DNA of 7,265 nucleotides, from assembly GCA_022448765.1 (NCBI GenBank), contig JAKUTI010000129.1, forward strand, positions 1 through 7,265, written 5' to 3'. Made by a program: the position numbers and the translations under genes. This DNA is from Pseudomonadales bacterium. GTDB lineage: Bacteria; Pseudomonadota; Gammaproteobacteria; Pseudomonadales; Azotimanducaceae. Below the pieces are notes generated by a model. The model was not told where the DNA came from. It did no database searches and saw nothing but the letters and a program-made list of their open reading frames with translations. Shown in pieces: positions 1 through 6,738 of this stretch (its first letter is position 1; the number at the start of each line of letters is the position of its first letter).

Positions 1-2
1 AC

Positions 3-410
3 TCGGACTTTGAACTTGCCAATGGTGCTACGTATGTTGTGCCCGGCTCGCATAGGCGGGCAAACGGTGCAACCAAATTTCGCAGTGACGCCGACCTACT
101 GCAATTGGTTAACGGCGAACCGGGCTTAGTCGCTATTTGTGCGCCTGCAGGCTCATGCATCCTTACCGATACACGAATCCTGCATTGCGGCGGACGCCGT
201 ACGGCTCCTGGTACTCGATTTGCCATGCGCTGCCACTACAACCGACATTTCATCAGGCCGTTGCATGAACAATCGACAGCGAATCTTCACGTACCCAACG
301 ACGTCTATCCGAAACTCTCGGACCGACTGAAAGAAATGATGGGCATCACCAACAACGACCAAACACCTGTTGGTGAGCTTTCAGTAAGTCAAGGTTCTCA
401 TTCGAACTAG
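3..410 (+). CDS. PhyH (phytanoyl-CoA dioxygenase) family protein, C-terminal part
   Basis: This is the C-terminal 135 residues of a probable non-haem Fe(II)/2-oxoglutarate-dependent oxygenase; its start lies outside the window. The frame is open from base 3, and a GTG at 39 is internal because the codons before it already encode family sequence: NGATYVVPGSHR spans fragment residues 7-18 and matches the NGxxxxxPGSH block of PhyH proteins. The segment DTRILHCGG places the distal iron-binding histidine at fragment residue 61. An arginine 11 residues later (residue 72, GTRFAMR) fits the 2-oxoglutarate carboxylate anchor. The HxD half of the iron triad would lie upstream and cannot be checked. The remaining tail, with LHVPNDVYPKLSDRLKEMMG, resembles the C-terminal helix of the family. 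PhyH enzymes hydroxylate lipids, amino acids or secondary metabolites; the substrate here is not predictable. The gene ends at TAG, 22 bp from the oppositely oriented aldo/keto reductase-like gene. Confidence 0.88.
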   Translation, partial: SDFELANGATYVVPGSHRRANGATKFRSDADLLQLVNGEPGLVAICAPAGSCILTDTRILHCGGRRTAPGTRFAMRCHYNRHFIRPLHEQSTANLHVPNDVYPKLSDRLKEMMGITNNDQTPVGELSVSQGSHSN

Positions 411-432
411 TCGACTGCTAGTAGCCCATGAG

Positions 433-1320
433 TCAACGGACCGCTGAGTTGCTATCGGGTATGGTGTGGGCGTTATTTTTTGTGTCGCCGGCGTCAGGAA
501 AAGAAGGTTGGAATTGGTTGTACACGTAAGCTCCGATGTGTTCCACGCGCTGCCGTTCTTCCTGGTCAAGCGGACCAGTTTCGAGAGCTGAGATCGCCTC
601 GTCCATTTGTTGGGCGTTGGCCGGTCCACAAAGCACTAAGTCCACGTGCGGATTTGAAAGTGCAAATCGATAACAATCGCGCGCCGATAGTGGGGCTTCT
701 CCGGGGGGCATTTTTTGAGCATCGAGTAGGTGTCCCCAGCGTGTTGCAGTGTAGGCGAGTATTGCCGGCCGGGGTTGATTCGGTACGAACGGGAAAACGT
801 CTTGTTCAGCGCCTCGGTGCGCGGCGTTGTACCTCAACATAAACATGTCGTAGGCAGGAGCATTTTGGCCCTGTTGGTCGGCGGTAAGGAATTCCTTAAG
901 CAGCGGTCGATTGTGCGTGCTCAACGAAAGAAAACGTACCTTACCGCGATCACGTAGTTGCTCGAATACTTCGAGGTAGTCGTCTGTGGGGGCCTCGTTA
1001 CGTGCACCGAGCAACAGATAGTCGAAATAGTCGAGACCTGAGCGCCGGAGCGCGATTTCCACCGACGGCACCATTAACCGTGGCGATCGCGCATACGATT
1101 GAACGGTCAGAACGAGCTCATCGCGATGTCGTTTGGCCAAGTGCCGAATAGCTTGCCCGAACGCCGGCCTTCGGATGGAACCCCAATAGAGGTAATTCAC
1201 ACCACGCTCGAATGCGTGCTCGACCACGCGTCGAGGCAAACCGAAACTCGATCCAATGCCGAGCCGACTAGCCAACAAACCACCGTATCCGAGTGGTCGC
1301 TTTTCTAAGAAATCGCTCAC
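433..1320 (-). CDS. aldo/keto reductase-fold protein with a degenerate catalytic tetrad
   Basis: A 295-residue protein with the length and motif order of the aldo/keto reductase TIM barrel. Recognisable segments are RVVEHAFERGVNY (31-43), SGLDYFDYLLLG (94-105), LRDRGKVRFLSLSTH (122-136, the 'GKIRxxGxS' strand), MLRYNAAHRGAEQDVFP (161-177, the 'YNxxxRxxExxxxP' block), PAILAYTATRWGHLL (185-199) and DLVLCGPANAQQMDEAI (227-243, the C-terminal nucleotide-binding part). By motif alignment, the usual Asp, Tyr, Lys and His of the catalytic tetrad are replaced by Tyr45, Arg50, Gln74 and Gly105. It may therefore bind a nicotinamide cofactor without classical carbonyl reduction, or use different chemistry. 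The start is GTG, preceded by GTGGTGG, a weak ribosome site. It begins 25 bp after the methyltransferase stop, which suggests one transcript and possible translational coupling. The last 20 residues or so, after QPSFPDAG, are a polar tail beyond the barrel. The fold is fairly certain; the activity is not. Confidence 0.92.
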   Translation of the reverse strand: MSDFLEKRPLGYGGLLASRLGIGSSFGLPRRVVEHAFERGVNYLYWGSIRRPAFGQAIRHLAKRHRDELVLTVQSYARSPRLMVPSVEIALRRSGLDYFDYLLLGARNEAPTDDYLEVFEQLRDRGKVRFLSLSTHNRPLLKEFLTADQQGQNAPAYDMFMLRYNAAHRGAEQDVFPFVPNQPRPAILAYTATRWGHLLDAQKMPPGEAPLSARDCYRFALSNPHVDLVLCGPANAQQMDEAISALETGPLDQEERQRVEHIGAYVYNQFQPSFPDAGDTKNNAHTIPDSNSAVR

Positions 1321-1345
1321 GTATCCACCACTTTTTTGGTCCGTG

Positions 1346-1960
1346 CTATTGCGGTTTTTTGTAACCGCCGAACATTATCATTCTGCCTTCTTGTTCGAAT
1401 ACAGTGACATCTTCGAAATCAGCTTCAAGCCAACCAAGATGCGTCTCAACATTGTCGAAGACGAGGTCACAATTAAGGAAAGATCCGCCCGGCGCTAGTA
1501 ATTGTGCGACTTCATGGTAAATGCCTCGAATGCGTTCCGAGAAGCGGACATTATGAATAGCGATCGATGAAACGACCGCGTCGAATGATTGTGATTGTTC
1601 AAAGGGCGCTACCCAGTTTGACTGCGATAAGTCGCTCTTGACGTAGTCAACGCGGTCAATGAAATCGCCGAGTCGCTCGCGCGCATTTAGATGCATGGGT
1701 TCTGAAAAATCCTGACAGATAACACGGGCCTCGGGAAAGACTTCTAGAATGCAACGGGTCAGTTCCCCGTACCCCGCGCCTACATCCAAGACCTGGATTT
1801 TGTCATGCCGTTGTCGCGGAATTCGCTCGATCATACGCGTGAGCATCGGTCGCCGATCCTCGTCTCTCGTAACGTCTTTTCTTATCCAGTCGTTGACGTA
1901 TTCGGCAGAGTGCCAGTTGTGTCTACCATGCGGATCGGAGCGATTTCCTACCACGGCCAT
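1346..1960 (-). CDS. class I SAM-dependent methyltransferase
   Basis: A 204-residue protein, close to the size of a minimal class I (Rossmann-fold) methyltransferase. Motif I, the glycine-rich SAM loop, is VLDVGAGYGELT (57-68). The acidic end of the next strand is VICQDFSEPM (80-89), typical of ribose binding. VKSDLSQ (107-113) is the adenine-side acidic motif, FDAVVSSIAIHNV (126-138) the motif IV strand and loop, and LLAPGGSFLNCDLV (154-167) the post-IV strand. The protein has no added substrate-recognition domain, and the short C-terminus gives no clue, so a small-molecule substrate is a guess. An in-frame TGA lies five codons upstream of the ATG, so the start cannot lie further back than that. 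The Shine-Dalgarno-like AAGGA touches the ATG at 1960 but sits 6 nt from a GTG two codons downstream (1954-1952), so that GTG may be the true start. The aldo/keto reductase-like gene follows after 25 bp and probably shares its mRNA. Confidence 0.95.
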   Translation of the reverse strand: MAVVGNRSDPHGRHNWHSAEYVNDWIRKDVTRDEDRRPMLTRMIERIPRQRHDKIQVLDVGAGYGELTRCILEVFPEARVICQDFSEPMHLNARERLGDFIDRVDYVKSDLSQSNWVAPFEQSQSFDAVVSSIAIHNVRFSERIRGIYHEVAQLLAPGGSFLNCDLVFDNVETHLGWLEADFEDVTVFEQEGRMIMFGGYKKPQ

Positions 1961-1965
1961 TCCTT
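1952..1965 (-). promoter_or_regulatory. ribosome binding site that bears on the methyltransferase start
   Basis: On the minus strand the sequence reads AAGGA-ATGGCC-GTG. The AAGGA (1965-1961) is directly adjacent to the ATG at 1960, too close for normal initiation there. It is 6 nt from the GTG at 1954-1952, near the usual spacing. This favours a protein starting at VVGNRSDP, two residues shorter than the ATG version. The N-terminal residues are not conserved enough to decide by eye. Confidence 0.45.
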
Positions 1966-2038
1966 GAAGCCATCAGGGGGCACTACGCTTTGATCGCTTT
2001 TAGAGCGTTGGAGGCAGAACCAACCCATACGATCTCGG

Positions 2039-2065
2039 TTTATAAGCCTCTACGGTGTTCCACAA
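2039..2065 (-). promoter_or_regulatory. candidate promoter for the methyltransferase / AKR-like pair
   Basis: The 89-bp gap between the large cytochrome gene and the methyltransferase contains TATAAA (2044-2039, five of six matches to a sigma-70 -10 box). A poor TTGTGG -35 candidate (2065-2060) lies 15 bp upstream and overlaps the end of the cytochrome gene. A start of transcription near 2032 would leave a leader of about 70 nt. No terminator follows the cytochrome stop, so read-through from that gene is equally possible. The call rests on the -10 match alone, and the -35 box and spacing are suboptimal. Confidence 0.25.
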
Positions 2066-5000
2066 GAGTCACCCTCGTAGATCCCAATGTCGTCCAACTG
2101 CACGCTTCTTGTACTCTGCGCCATATCGAATGCGATTCGCGCGGATGTATCGGTGTTCCCAATGGTGACGGTGTGAGAGAACTGTTTGAAGCTCGCATCG
2201 ATCGTCACTTGCCTTTGTCCGTTCGAAATATTGGCATAGCCGTCCGCTCCGGCATCGAGGTACGCGGTCATCATCCGAGAGCCCCCTGTGGTGCGCGCGC
2301 GATAACAAAAGGTGTACTCCTGGTCGGCGACTAACCAAATGCGGTGGAACAGCTGCACGCGCCACGGTTGGTTGGACGAGACCGTGTCGACGTCGAATTG
2401 GACCATGCCGTTGGTGTGCCTAACGGACCCGTTTAGCAGAGTGGTTCCCCAACTTTCGTCCCACTCGTCAAACGTACCGCCGCTTTCGATTAGGTTTCCA
2501 CTCCGAGCAGGAACAGGCCTTAAGTCCGAATAGACAAGTGCATCGTTACTGAATAGCCCACCGGGATTTTGCACTTGGACCAGGTACATGCCGCCCGCTT
2601 CCGGAATTTCGTCGATTTCCATGAGAACAATTTCGTTGTCGCAGTTGGGTAGTGAGCCCGTTTCACACCGGATTTGACCCTCAACTCGTTGTCCATCAAC
2701 AAACACCGTGGCGCCTGATCGAACGTGGCGGCCCTTCATCCGTAGTGTCCGCGCGTCGCTTAAGAAGGCGACCTCGACGGATCCGGTTTGTTCTTGAATA
2801 GGTGTGTCGTTCCAAAGTGCGGGTTGGGGATAGTTATAAAAGTCTACATAGGGGCCCAGACGACCAGTGAGGGTCAACACCATCGCGCCATTCGCGGCTT
2901 CTGTGACGAGTTCTTCGCGAGAAAACGCTTCGGGATTAGCGCTATCGCGAACGACGTAGCGACCGTCGACGTAACCCAATTCCAGAGGTGTGCTAGAGCC
3001 GCCGCTTGTTTGAGCGCCCTCGGCTTGCAACACGATGCTTCCTTCCATCGCGGCTCGTTCAAGGTAATCGAGCATGGTTGCTGTTTCAGCAAGGTTGGCG
3101 GAGGCTTCATTGAGCGTGACTTGTCGGCCGAATGCGCCGGAGAAGCCGGTGCTGCCTTGCACGACCATTTCCCATATCTGGGGCGTCGCACCGGCGAGGA
3201 TCCACATATCCCGTTCTGGGAAGCTGTCGTCCATTCCGACGAGGTTCATCAAATCAATGATGTTGAGACGCGCTTGGGGTGTCACCATCCAGCGGTCGTA
3301 AGCGCCGCGCCACGTAGGAGCGTCCATTCCGGTACCCCCCGTGTTCGTGCTGACAAGGAAGGGCATTTTGTGGCAGTTGCCACAATCCTTAACAAAATTG
3401 AATTCGAAAAATCCATCTTTTGCTTGCTGTGTTACTTGGTTCGTGATCGGGCGCGTTTGTGATGGCGGGAAAGGAACGCTAAGTAAAAATTTGGCCATGG
3501 CGTCGCGTCGTTCGCCACTCAATAGGCCGAGCTTACCCTCATCGTTTTCGGGACAATTCGTTACGTCACACATCGTTGTCGCCATCGAACCATCGACTAA
3601 GAAACGGGTACAGGTTTCGGGCTCGCTGAGTGAACAGTTTGGCTCGACATCACTATTGATACTTTGGGTGTTGTTGCCACCGAACGGATCACCAGGAATT
3701 CCATCCCAGTGATAGGGTGTTGTATCGCGTAAACCCCGTATGGGCATGGTTAGCCTGGGCGGGATCTGGGTACATCCATCCACATCGCAGATAGGCGTTT
3801 GCAACACCCAAATTAGTTGGTCAGTTCCGCCGTCGGGATGACAACTCTCACACGAGAACGTACCGGTGCTCGAAGCATTAGCATCATTGAATGCGATCCG
3901 ACCCTTCTTGACCTCTGCGTCGGTGGGGTCGTTCATCGTAATGGTCGTCTTGAGTGTGGGGTTGCCGAGCGAGGTGAGATCGACCACGGATACCGTGTTA
4001 CCCACGGTATTTAAGACCCAGCCTTGCGTGGGTTTGCCGTCTCCATCTGCCAATAACGCCACGCCGCGAGGGACCGAACCGACGGTTGTACGACCGAGCA
4101 CTTCGCCCGTATTCGCGTCCATCGTAAAGAGCTTGTCCGAGCCTGCCGCGGTCACGATAAGCGTCGAATCGTCCTCGCTCACTTGGATGCCAAATGGTGT
4201 CGCTAGCCCCATGCCGGGTTCGGGGTGGCTCGGAGGTAGGGGCTCGAGGTCATAGAAGACGGGTTCGCTGCAGCTAAGGCCTTGACAATCAACCATCGTG
4301 ACTTGATTCAAAAAAGCTCGGTTTTCCATCTCTTCGAGCCCATCTTTTTCGGTCCCAGCGCGACCGTTCGCCGTATTTCTTGCGTCGGTTTGGCTGACGA
4401 AAACACGTCCACCGCTGTCAACGGCGATGCCGTATAAAAGTGTGCCCACGGTGTTGACGACTTCGAGGAGCGTGTCGTCCGCGGTGTTGAAGATGTATAG
4501 ATCCCGATCCGGTAACAACGGATTCTTAATAATGTCGGCATCGTAGTTGACGGAGAGGACATTGTTGTTTGAAAACACGTGCTCAACAGCGTCAAACGTG
4601 CATACGTCGCCGTCGATTTTCTCAGAGGTGCAGCCTGATAGTTGGCTTTGGTTATTTGATTCGAAGGGGATAACAAACAGTCGATTACCTTGTACCGTAA
4701 TTGCGCGCGGATCTTGCGCGCGAATGGGTAGGTGGCCAGTGACTGAATAAGACTCTCCACTGACTATGGCAACCTGATTCGAGGGGGAAAGAGTGACGTA
4801 CGCCTTCGTATTACTTGCGAACGCGATTCCGACGGGCTCGTCGAACCGCGTGGATAAGGTTGCGGCATCGATGTCTTGAATCGTGGCGATAACTTGATGA
4901 AACGTCGCACTATCGGGATCGGTGTCGATTACGCTGACCGAGTCCGATACGTGATTGGCGACCCAGACCTCATTGCCGTCGGGCCTTACGGCCAGGCCGA

Positions 5001-6738
5001 CAGGGTCAATACCAACGTCGATTCTTGCGACCACCTGCTCACTGGCAATGGCAACGACATCGACCGTGTCAGACGGCGTGTTGGTTACATAAACGTACGA
5101 TCCATTAATGACAATAGGTTTTGTATGTGGACTAGCAAAGACGGGATGACCGACATTTGTATCGAACGTAGGGGTGTCCGGGTCGGCATTGTCGCCAATT
5201 CCATCGCCATCACTATCCGCAACCTCAGTGGCGTCCAAAGGGAACGCGTCGACGGCATCGACTACGCCATCGCCGTCATCGTCGGTATCCGCGTTATTCC
5301 CTAAACCATCACCGTCGGTATCAAACGCCTCGCTGTCGTCAAGCGGGAATGCGTCTTGGCTGTCGCTAACACCGTCACCGTCAATATCGCCGCTGAACGC
5401 TTCAATCCTCGCGTCGAAATAGGTCTTAATCTCATCCGCCGCAGTACGAGGGGCATCGGTACCAACTGCACCTTCAATTAGGGTTGCTCCATCAAAGCCA
5501 AAGAGATAGCGCAGTAACAGGAGTCCGTCGGTTAGGGCTTCCGTGGAACCATCACCATCAATGTCGAGGTGACCTTTGTTCGTGTCCAGGTAGGAGGCAA
5601 TCGTATCAGCGTCCGAACGTGTCGCCGACGATGTGACGGCTCCTTCAGTCAGCGTAGCACCAGAGAAGCCAAAGAGATGCCGTAGCACCAGCAGCCCATC
5701 GGTTAACGCCGCAGTTTCCCCATCAAGATCAATATCAAAGTCAAAACATCCATTACAGTTGTAGCGGTCTAAGGGATCGGTGCCATCAAGGGCTTCCTGA
5801 GCGTCGGATACCGCATCACCATCGTCATCTGTATCGGCGTTATTTCCCAAACCGTCATGATCGGTATCGAGAGTTTCGGTGGCGTCGAGAGGAAAGACGT
5901 CGGCATTGTCGCCCGTGCCATCACCGTCGCTATCCGATTGCTCTGAGGCGTCCAACGGGAACGCATCCGTGGTATCGGCAATACCATCCCCATCGTCATC
6001 TGTATCCGCCGTCATACCCGCAGCAAGACAACTCGCGTCGCAAGTATTCGGGGCACCGTCCGCATCGGTGTCGGTCTCGTCACCAATACTAATCAGTGGG
6101 AAGACATCGGCGGTGTCTAAGATGGTATCGCCATCGTCATCGGTATCCTCGTTATTGCCGGTACCGTCGCCATCGGTGTCGGTGGTTTCCTCTGAATCCA
6201 ACGAAAACGCATCCGTGGTATCGGCGACACCATCCCCATCATCGTCGTCGTCGCACGCATTGCCGAGTCCGTCTGAATCAGTATCCAGCTGCTCTGCATT
6301 GGCCACCGAAGCACAATTATCAGAGTCGTCCTCAAGGCCGTCCCCATCCGTATCAGTCGTGATGTTTTGTGCGCCCGCATCAATCCAATCGCGAACGAGC
6401 TGGCGTAACGTACTATTCAAATAAGGGCCGCCATAGGGCATCTGCTGGCCACTTTGAGCCGTGCCTTCGAGCTTCTGCATAAGGTAGCTATTGTCGGCGT
6501 CGTTCGGTTCAACGAGGTTGAGTGAAGGTATCTCAGTACTCGGGACATTCACCGTGTTGCCGTACGCCGCGCCTTCACTCAAATTTAGCCCCTGTGACGG
6601 AGAACTGCCGCTGTGACAACCGGTGCACGAGGCATCGAAAACTTGGCTTTGTACTTCAGATAGCGTGGCCGACCGGACCACGGCCCCACTCAAGAGCATG
6701 AGCGCAAGAAGGACAGTGTGGGCAGATCGGTACATCAT
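2050..6738 (-). CDS. secreted multidomain tri-haem cytochrome c with TSP3, dockerin-like, beta-propeller and CBM-like domains
   Basis: A 1562-residue exported protein. Residues 1-24 form a signal peptide with an LLALMLLSGAVV core and no lipobox. A cytochrome c-like domain (25-125) has haem site CTGCH at 38-42 and Met100 as a possible axial ligand. TSP3 aspartate-rich repeats (128-325, 451-520) flank two 57-residue dockerin-like units (332-445). YVTN-type strands such as YVYVTN, EVWVAN and GWVLN mark a seven- or eight-bladed propeller (530-930). A domain at about 936-1232 has CESCH (963-967) and CGNCH (1119-1123). Its MPIRGLRDTTPYHWDG (998-1013) echoes the 'PxLRxxxxTxPYxHDG' motif of di-haem cytochrome c peroxidase/MauG proteins. 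An IPT/TIG-like domain (1318-1403) and a CBM4/9-like jelly roll (1414-1556, with PWRVQLF and QLDDIGIYEG) follow. The c-type haems require periplasmic or outer-surface assembly. The start is ATG-ATG, directly preceded by an in-frame TGA; GGTGG is better spaced from the second ATG. Substrate and partner are unknown; catalysis, electron transfer and adhesion are all open. Confidence 0.95.
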   Translation of the reverse strand: MMYRSAHTVLLALMLLSGAVVRSATLSEVQSQVFDASCTGCHSGSSPSQGLNLSEGAAYGNTVNVPSTEIPSLNLVEPNDADNSYLMQKLEGTAQSGQQMPYGGPYLNSTLRQLVRDWIDAGAQNITTDTDGDGLEDDSDNCASVANAEQLDTDSDGLGNACDDDDDGDGVADTTDAFSLDSEETTDTDGDGTGNNEDTDDDGDTILDTADVFPLISIGDETDTDADGAPNTCDASCLAAGMTADTDDDGDGIADTTDAFPLDASEQSDSDGDGTGDNADVFPLDATETLDTDHDGLGNNADTDDDGDAVSDAQEALDGTDPLDRYNCNGCFDFDIDLDGETAALTDGLLVLRHLFGFSGATLTEGAVTSSATRSDADTIASYLDTNKGHLDIDGDGSTEALTDGLLLLRYLFGFDGATLIEGAVGTDAPRTAADEIKTYFDARIEAFSGDIDGDGVSDSQDAFPLDDSEAFDTDGDGLGNNADTDDDGDGVVDAVDAFPLDATEVADSDGDGIGDNADPDTPTFDTNVGHPVFASPHTKPIVINGSYVYVTNTPSDTVDVVAIASEQVVARIDVGIDPVGLAVRPDGNEVWVANHVSDSVSVIDTDPDSATFHQVIATIQDIDAATLSTRFDEPVGIAFASNTKAYVTLSPSNQVAIVSGESYSVTGHLPIRAQDPRAITVQGNRLFVIPFESNNQSQLSGCTSEKIDGDVCTFDAVEHVFSNNNVLSVNYDADIIKNPLLPDRDLYIFNTADDTLLEVVNTVGTLLYGIAVDSGGRVFVSQTDARNTANGRAGTEKDGLEEMENRAFLNQVTMVDCQGLSCSEPVFYDLEPLPPSHPEPGMGLATPFGIQVSEDDSTLIVTAAGSDKLFTMDANTGEVLGRTTVGSVPRGVALLADGDGKPTQGWVLNTVGNTVSVVDLTSLGNPTLKTTITMNDPTDAEVKKGRIAFNDANASSTGTFSCESCHPDGGTDQLIWVLQTPICDVDGCTQIPPRLTMPIRGLRDTTPYHWDGIPGDPFGGNNTQSINSDVEPNCSLSEPETCTRFLVDGSMATTMCDVTNCPENDEGKLGLLSGERRDAMAKFLLSVPFPPSQTRPITNQVTQQAKDGFFEFNFVKDCGNCHKMPFLVSTNTGGTGMDAPTWRGAYDRWMVTPQARLNIIDLMNLVGMDDSFPERDMWILAGATPQIWEMVVQGSTGFSGAFGRQVTLNEASANLAETATMLDYLERAAMEGSIVLQAEGAQTSGGSSTPLELGYVDGRYVVRDSANPEAFSREELVTEAANGAMVLTLTGRLGPYVDFYNYPQPALWNDTPIQEQTGSVEVAFLSDARTLRMKGRHVRSGATVFVDGQRVEGQIRCETGSLPNCDNEIVLMEIDEIPEAGGMYLVQVQNPGGLFSNDALVYSDLRPVPARSGNLIESGGTFDEWDESWGTTLLNGSVRHTNGMVQFDVDTVSSNQPWRVQLFHRIWLVADQEYTFCYRARTTGGSRMMTAYLDAGADGYANISNGQRQVTIDASFKQFSHTVTIGNTDTSARIAFDMAQSTRSVQLDDIGIYEGDSCGTP
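5179..5388 (-). repeat. thrombospondin type 3-like repeats, second block
   Basis: Encodes residues 451-520, with DIDGDGVSDSQDAFPLD, FDTDGDGLGNNADTDDDGD and ADSDGDGIGDNAD type loops. It lies after the dockerin-like pair and directly before the propeller. It continues the calcium-binding stalk of the first block, and its wording is nearly the same as units there, consistent with expansion by internal duplication. Confidence 0.85.
5404..5745 (-). repeat. tandem pair of 57-residue dockerin-like units
   Basis: Two adjacent 171-bp units (5745-5575 and 5574-5404) encode residues 332-388 and 389-445. Both read as DxDxDG followed by ALTDGLLxLRxLFGFxGATLxEGAV and end in a helix before YLD or YFD. The nucleotides remain visibly similar, for example AAGCCAAAGAGAT at matching positions near 5500 and 5671, which points to a duplication. 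The DxDxDG loop plus following helix resembles the EF-hand-like half of a dockerin. True dockerins pair with cohesins, and none is encoded here, so a calcium-binding spacer is the safer reading. Confidence 0.75.
5764..6357 (-). repeat. thrombospondin type 3-like calcium-binding repeats, first block
   Basis: This segment encodes residues 128-325 of the large cytochrome. It repeats aspartate-rich loops of the form DTDGDGxxDxxD, each a candidate Ca2+ site. The first unit, with DNC at 140-142 and NAC at 160-162, is the classical cysteine-containing TSP3 type. Later units are the DAFPLDxxE variant (for example at 258 and 280). One unit, after VFPLISIGD (212-220), is irregular: it lacks the PLD aspartate and carries an extra cysteine pair (C233, C237). 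Such blocks usually form rigid, calcium-dependent stalks. At DNA level the coding repeats are diverged, so this is not a perfect nucleotide repeat. Confidence 0.85.

Noticed and set aside
39..410. PhyH-like gene starting with GTG at 39
   Set aside because: Codons from base 3 onward already encode the conserved NGxxxxxPGSH block, so the GTG is internal.
406..422. Inverted repeat ACTAG-7 nt-CTAGT as a bidirectional terminator between the convergent genes
   Set aside because: The stem is only 5 bp and AT-rich, and no T tract follows on either strand.
1986..2012. Small inverted repeat ACGCT/AGCGT after the cytochrome stop as a terminator
   Set aside because: A 5-bp stem with a long loop and no following T run on the minus strand is too weak to call.
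2788..3462. Plus-strand open frame of 224 codons
   Set aside because: It lies wholly opposite the di-haem part of the cytochrome gene, whose domains are clear, and its translation shows no recognisable family.
4308..4760. Minus-strand open frame of 150 codons
   Set aside because: It is in another frame of the propeller-coding region, with low-complexity Ser/Thr content and no motif.
5179..6357. Regularly spaced short repeats resembling a CRISPR array
   Set aside because: The repeats are imperfect and in frame, and they encode calcium-binding aspartate loops; there are no identical repeat units or unique spacers.
5879..6424. Plus-strand open frame of 181 codons rich in Ser and Pro
   Set aside because: It is the antisense image of the aspartate-rich TSP3 repeats: GAT/GAC codons read backwards give Ser and Val. 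It has no ribosome site or known domain.
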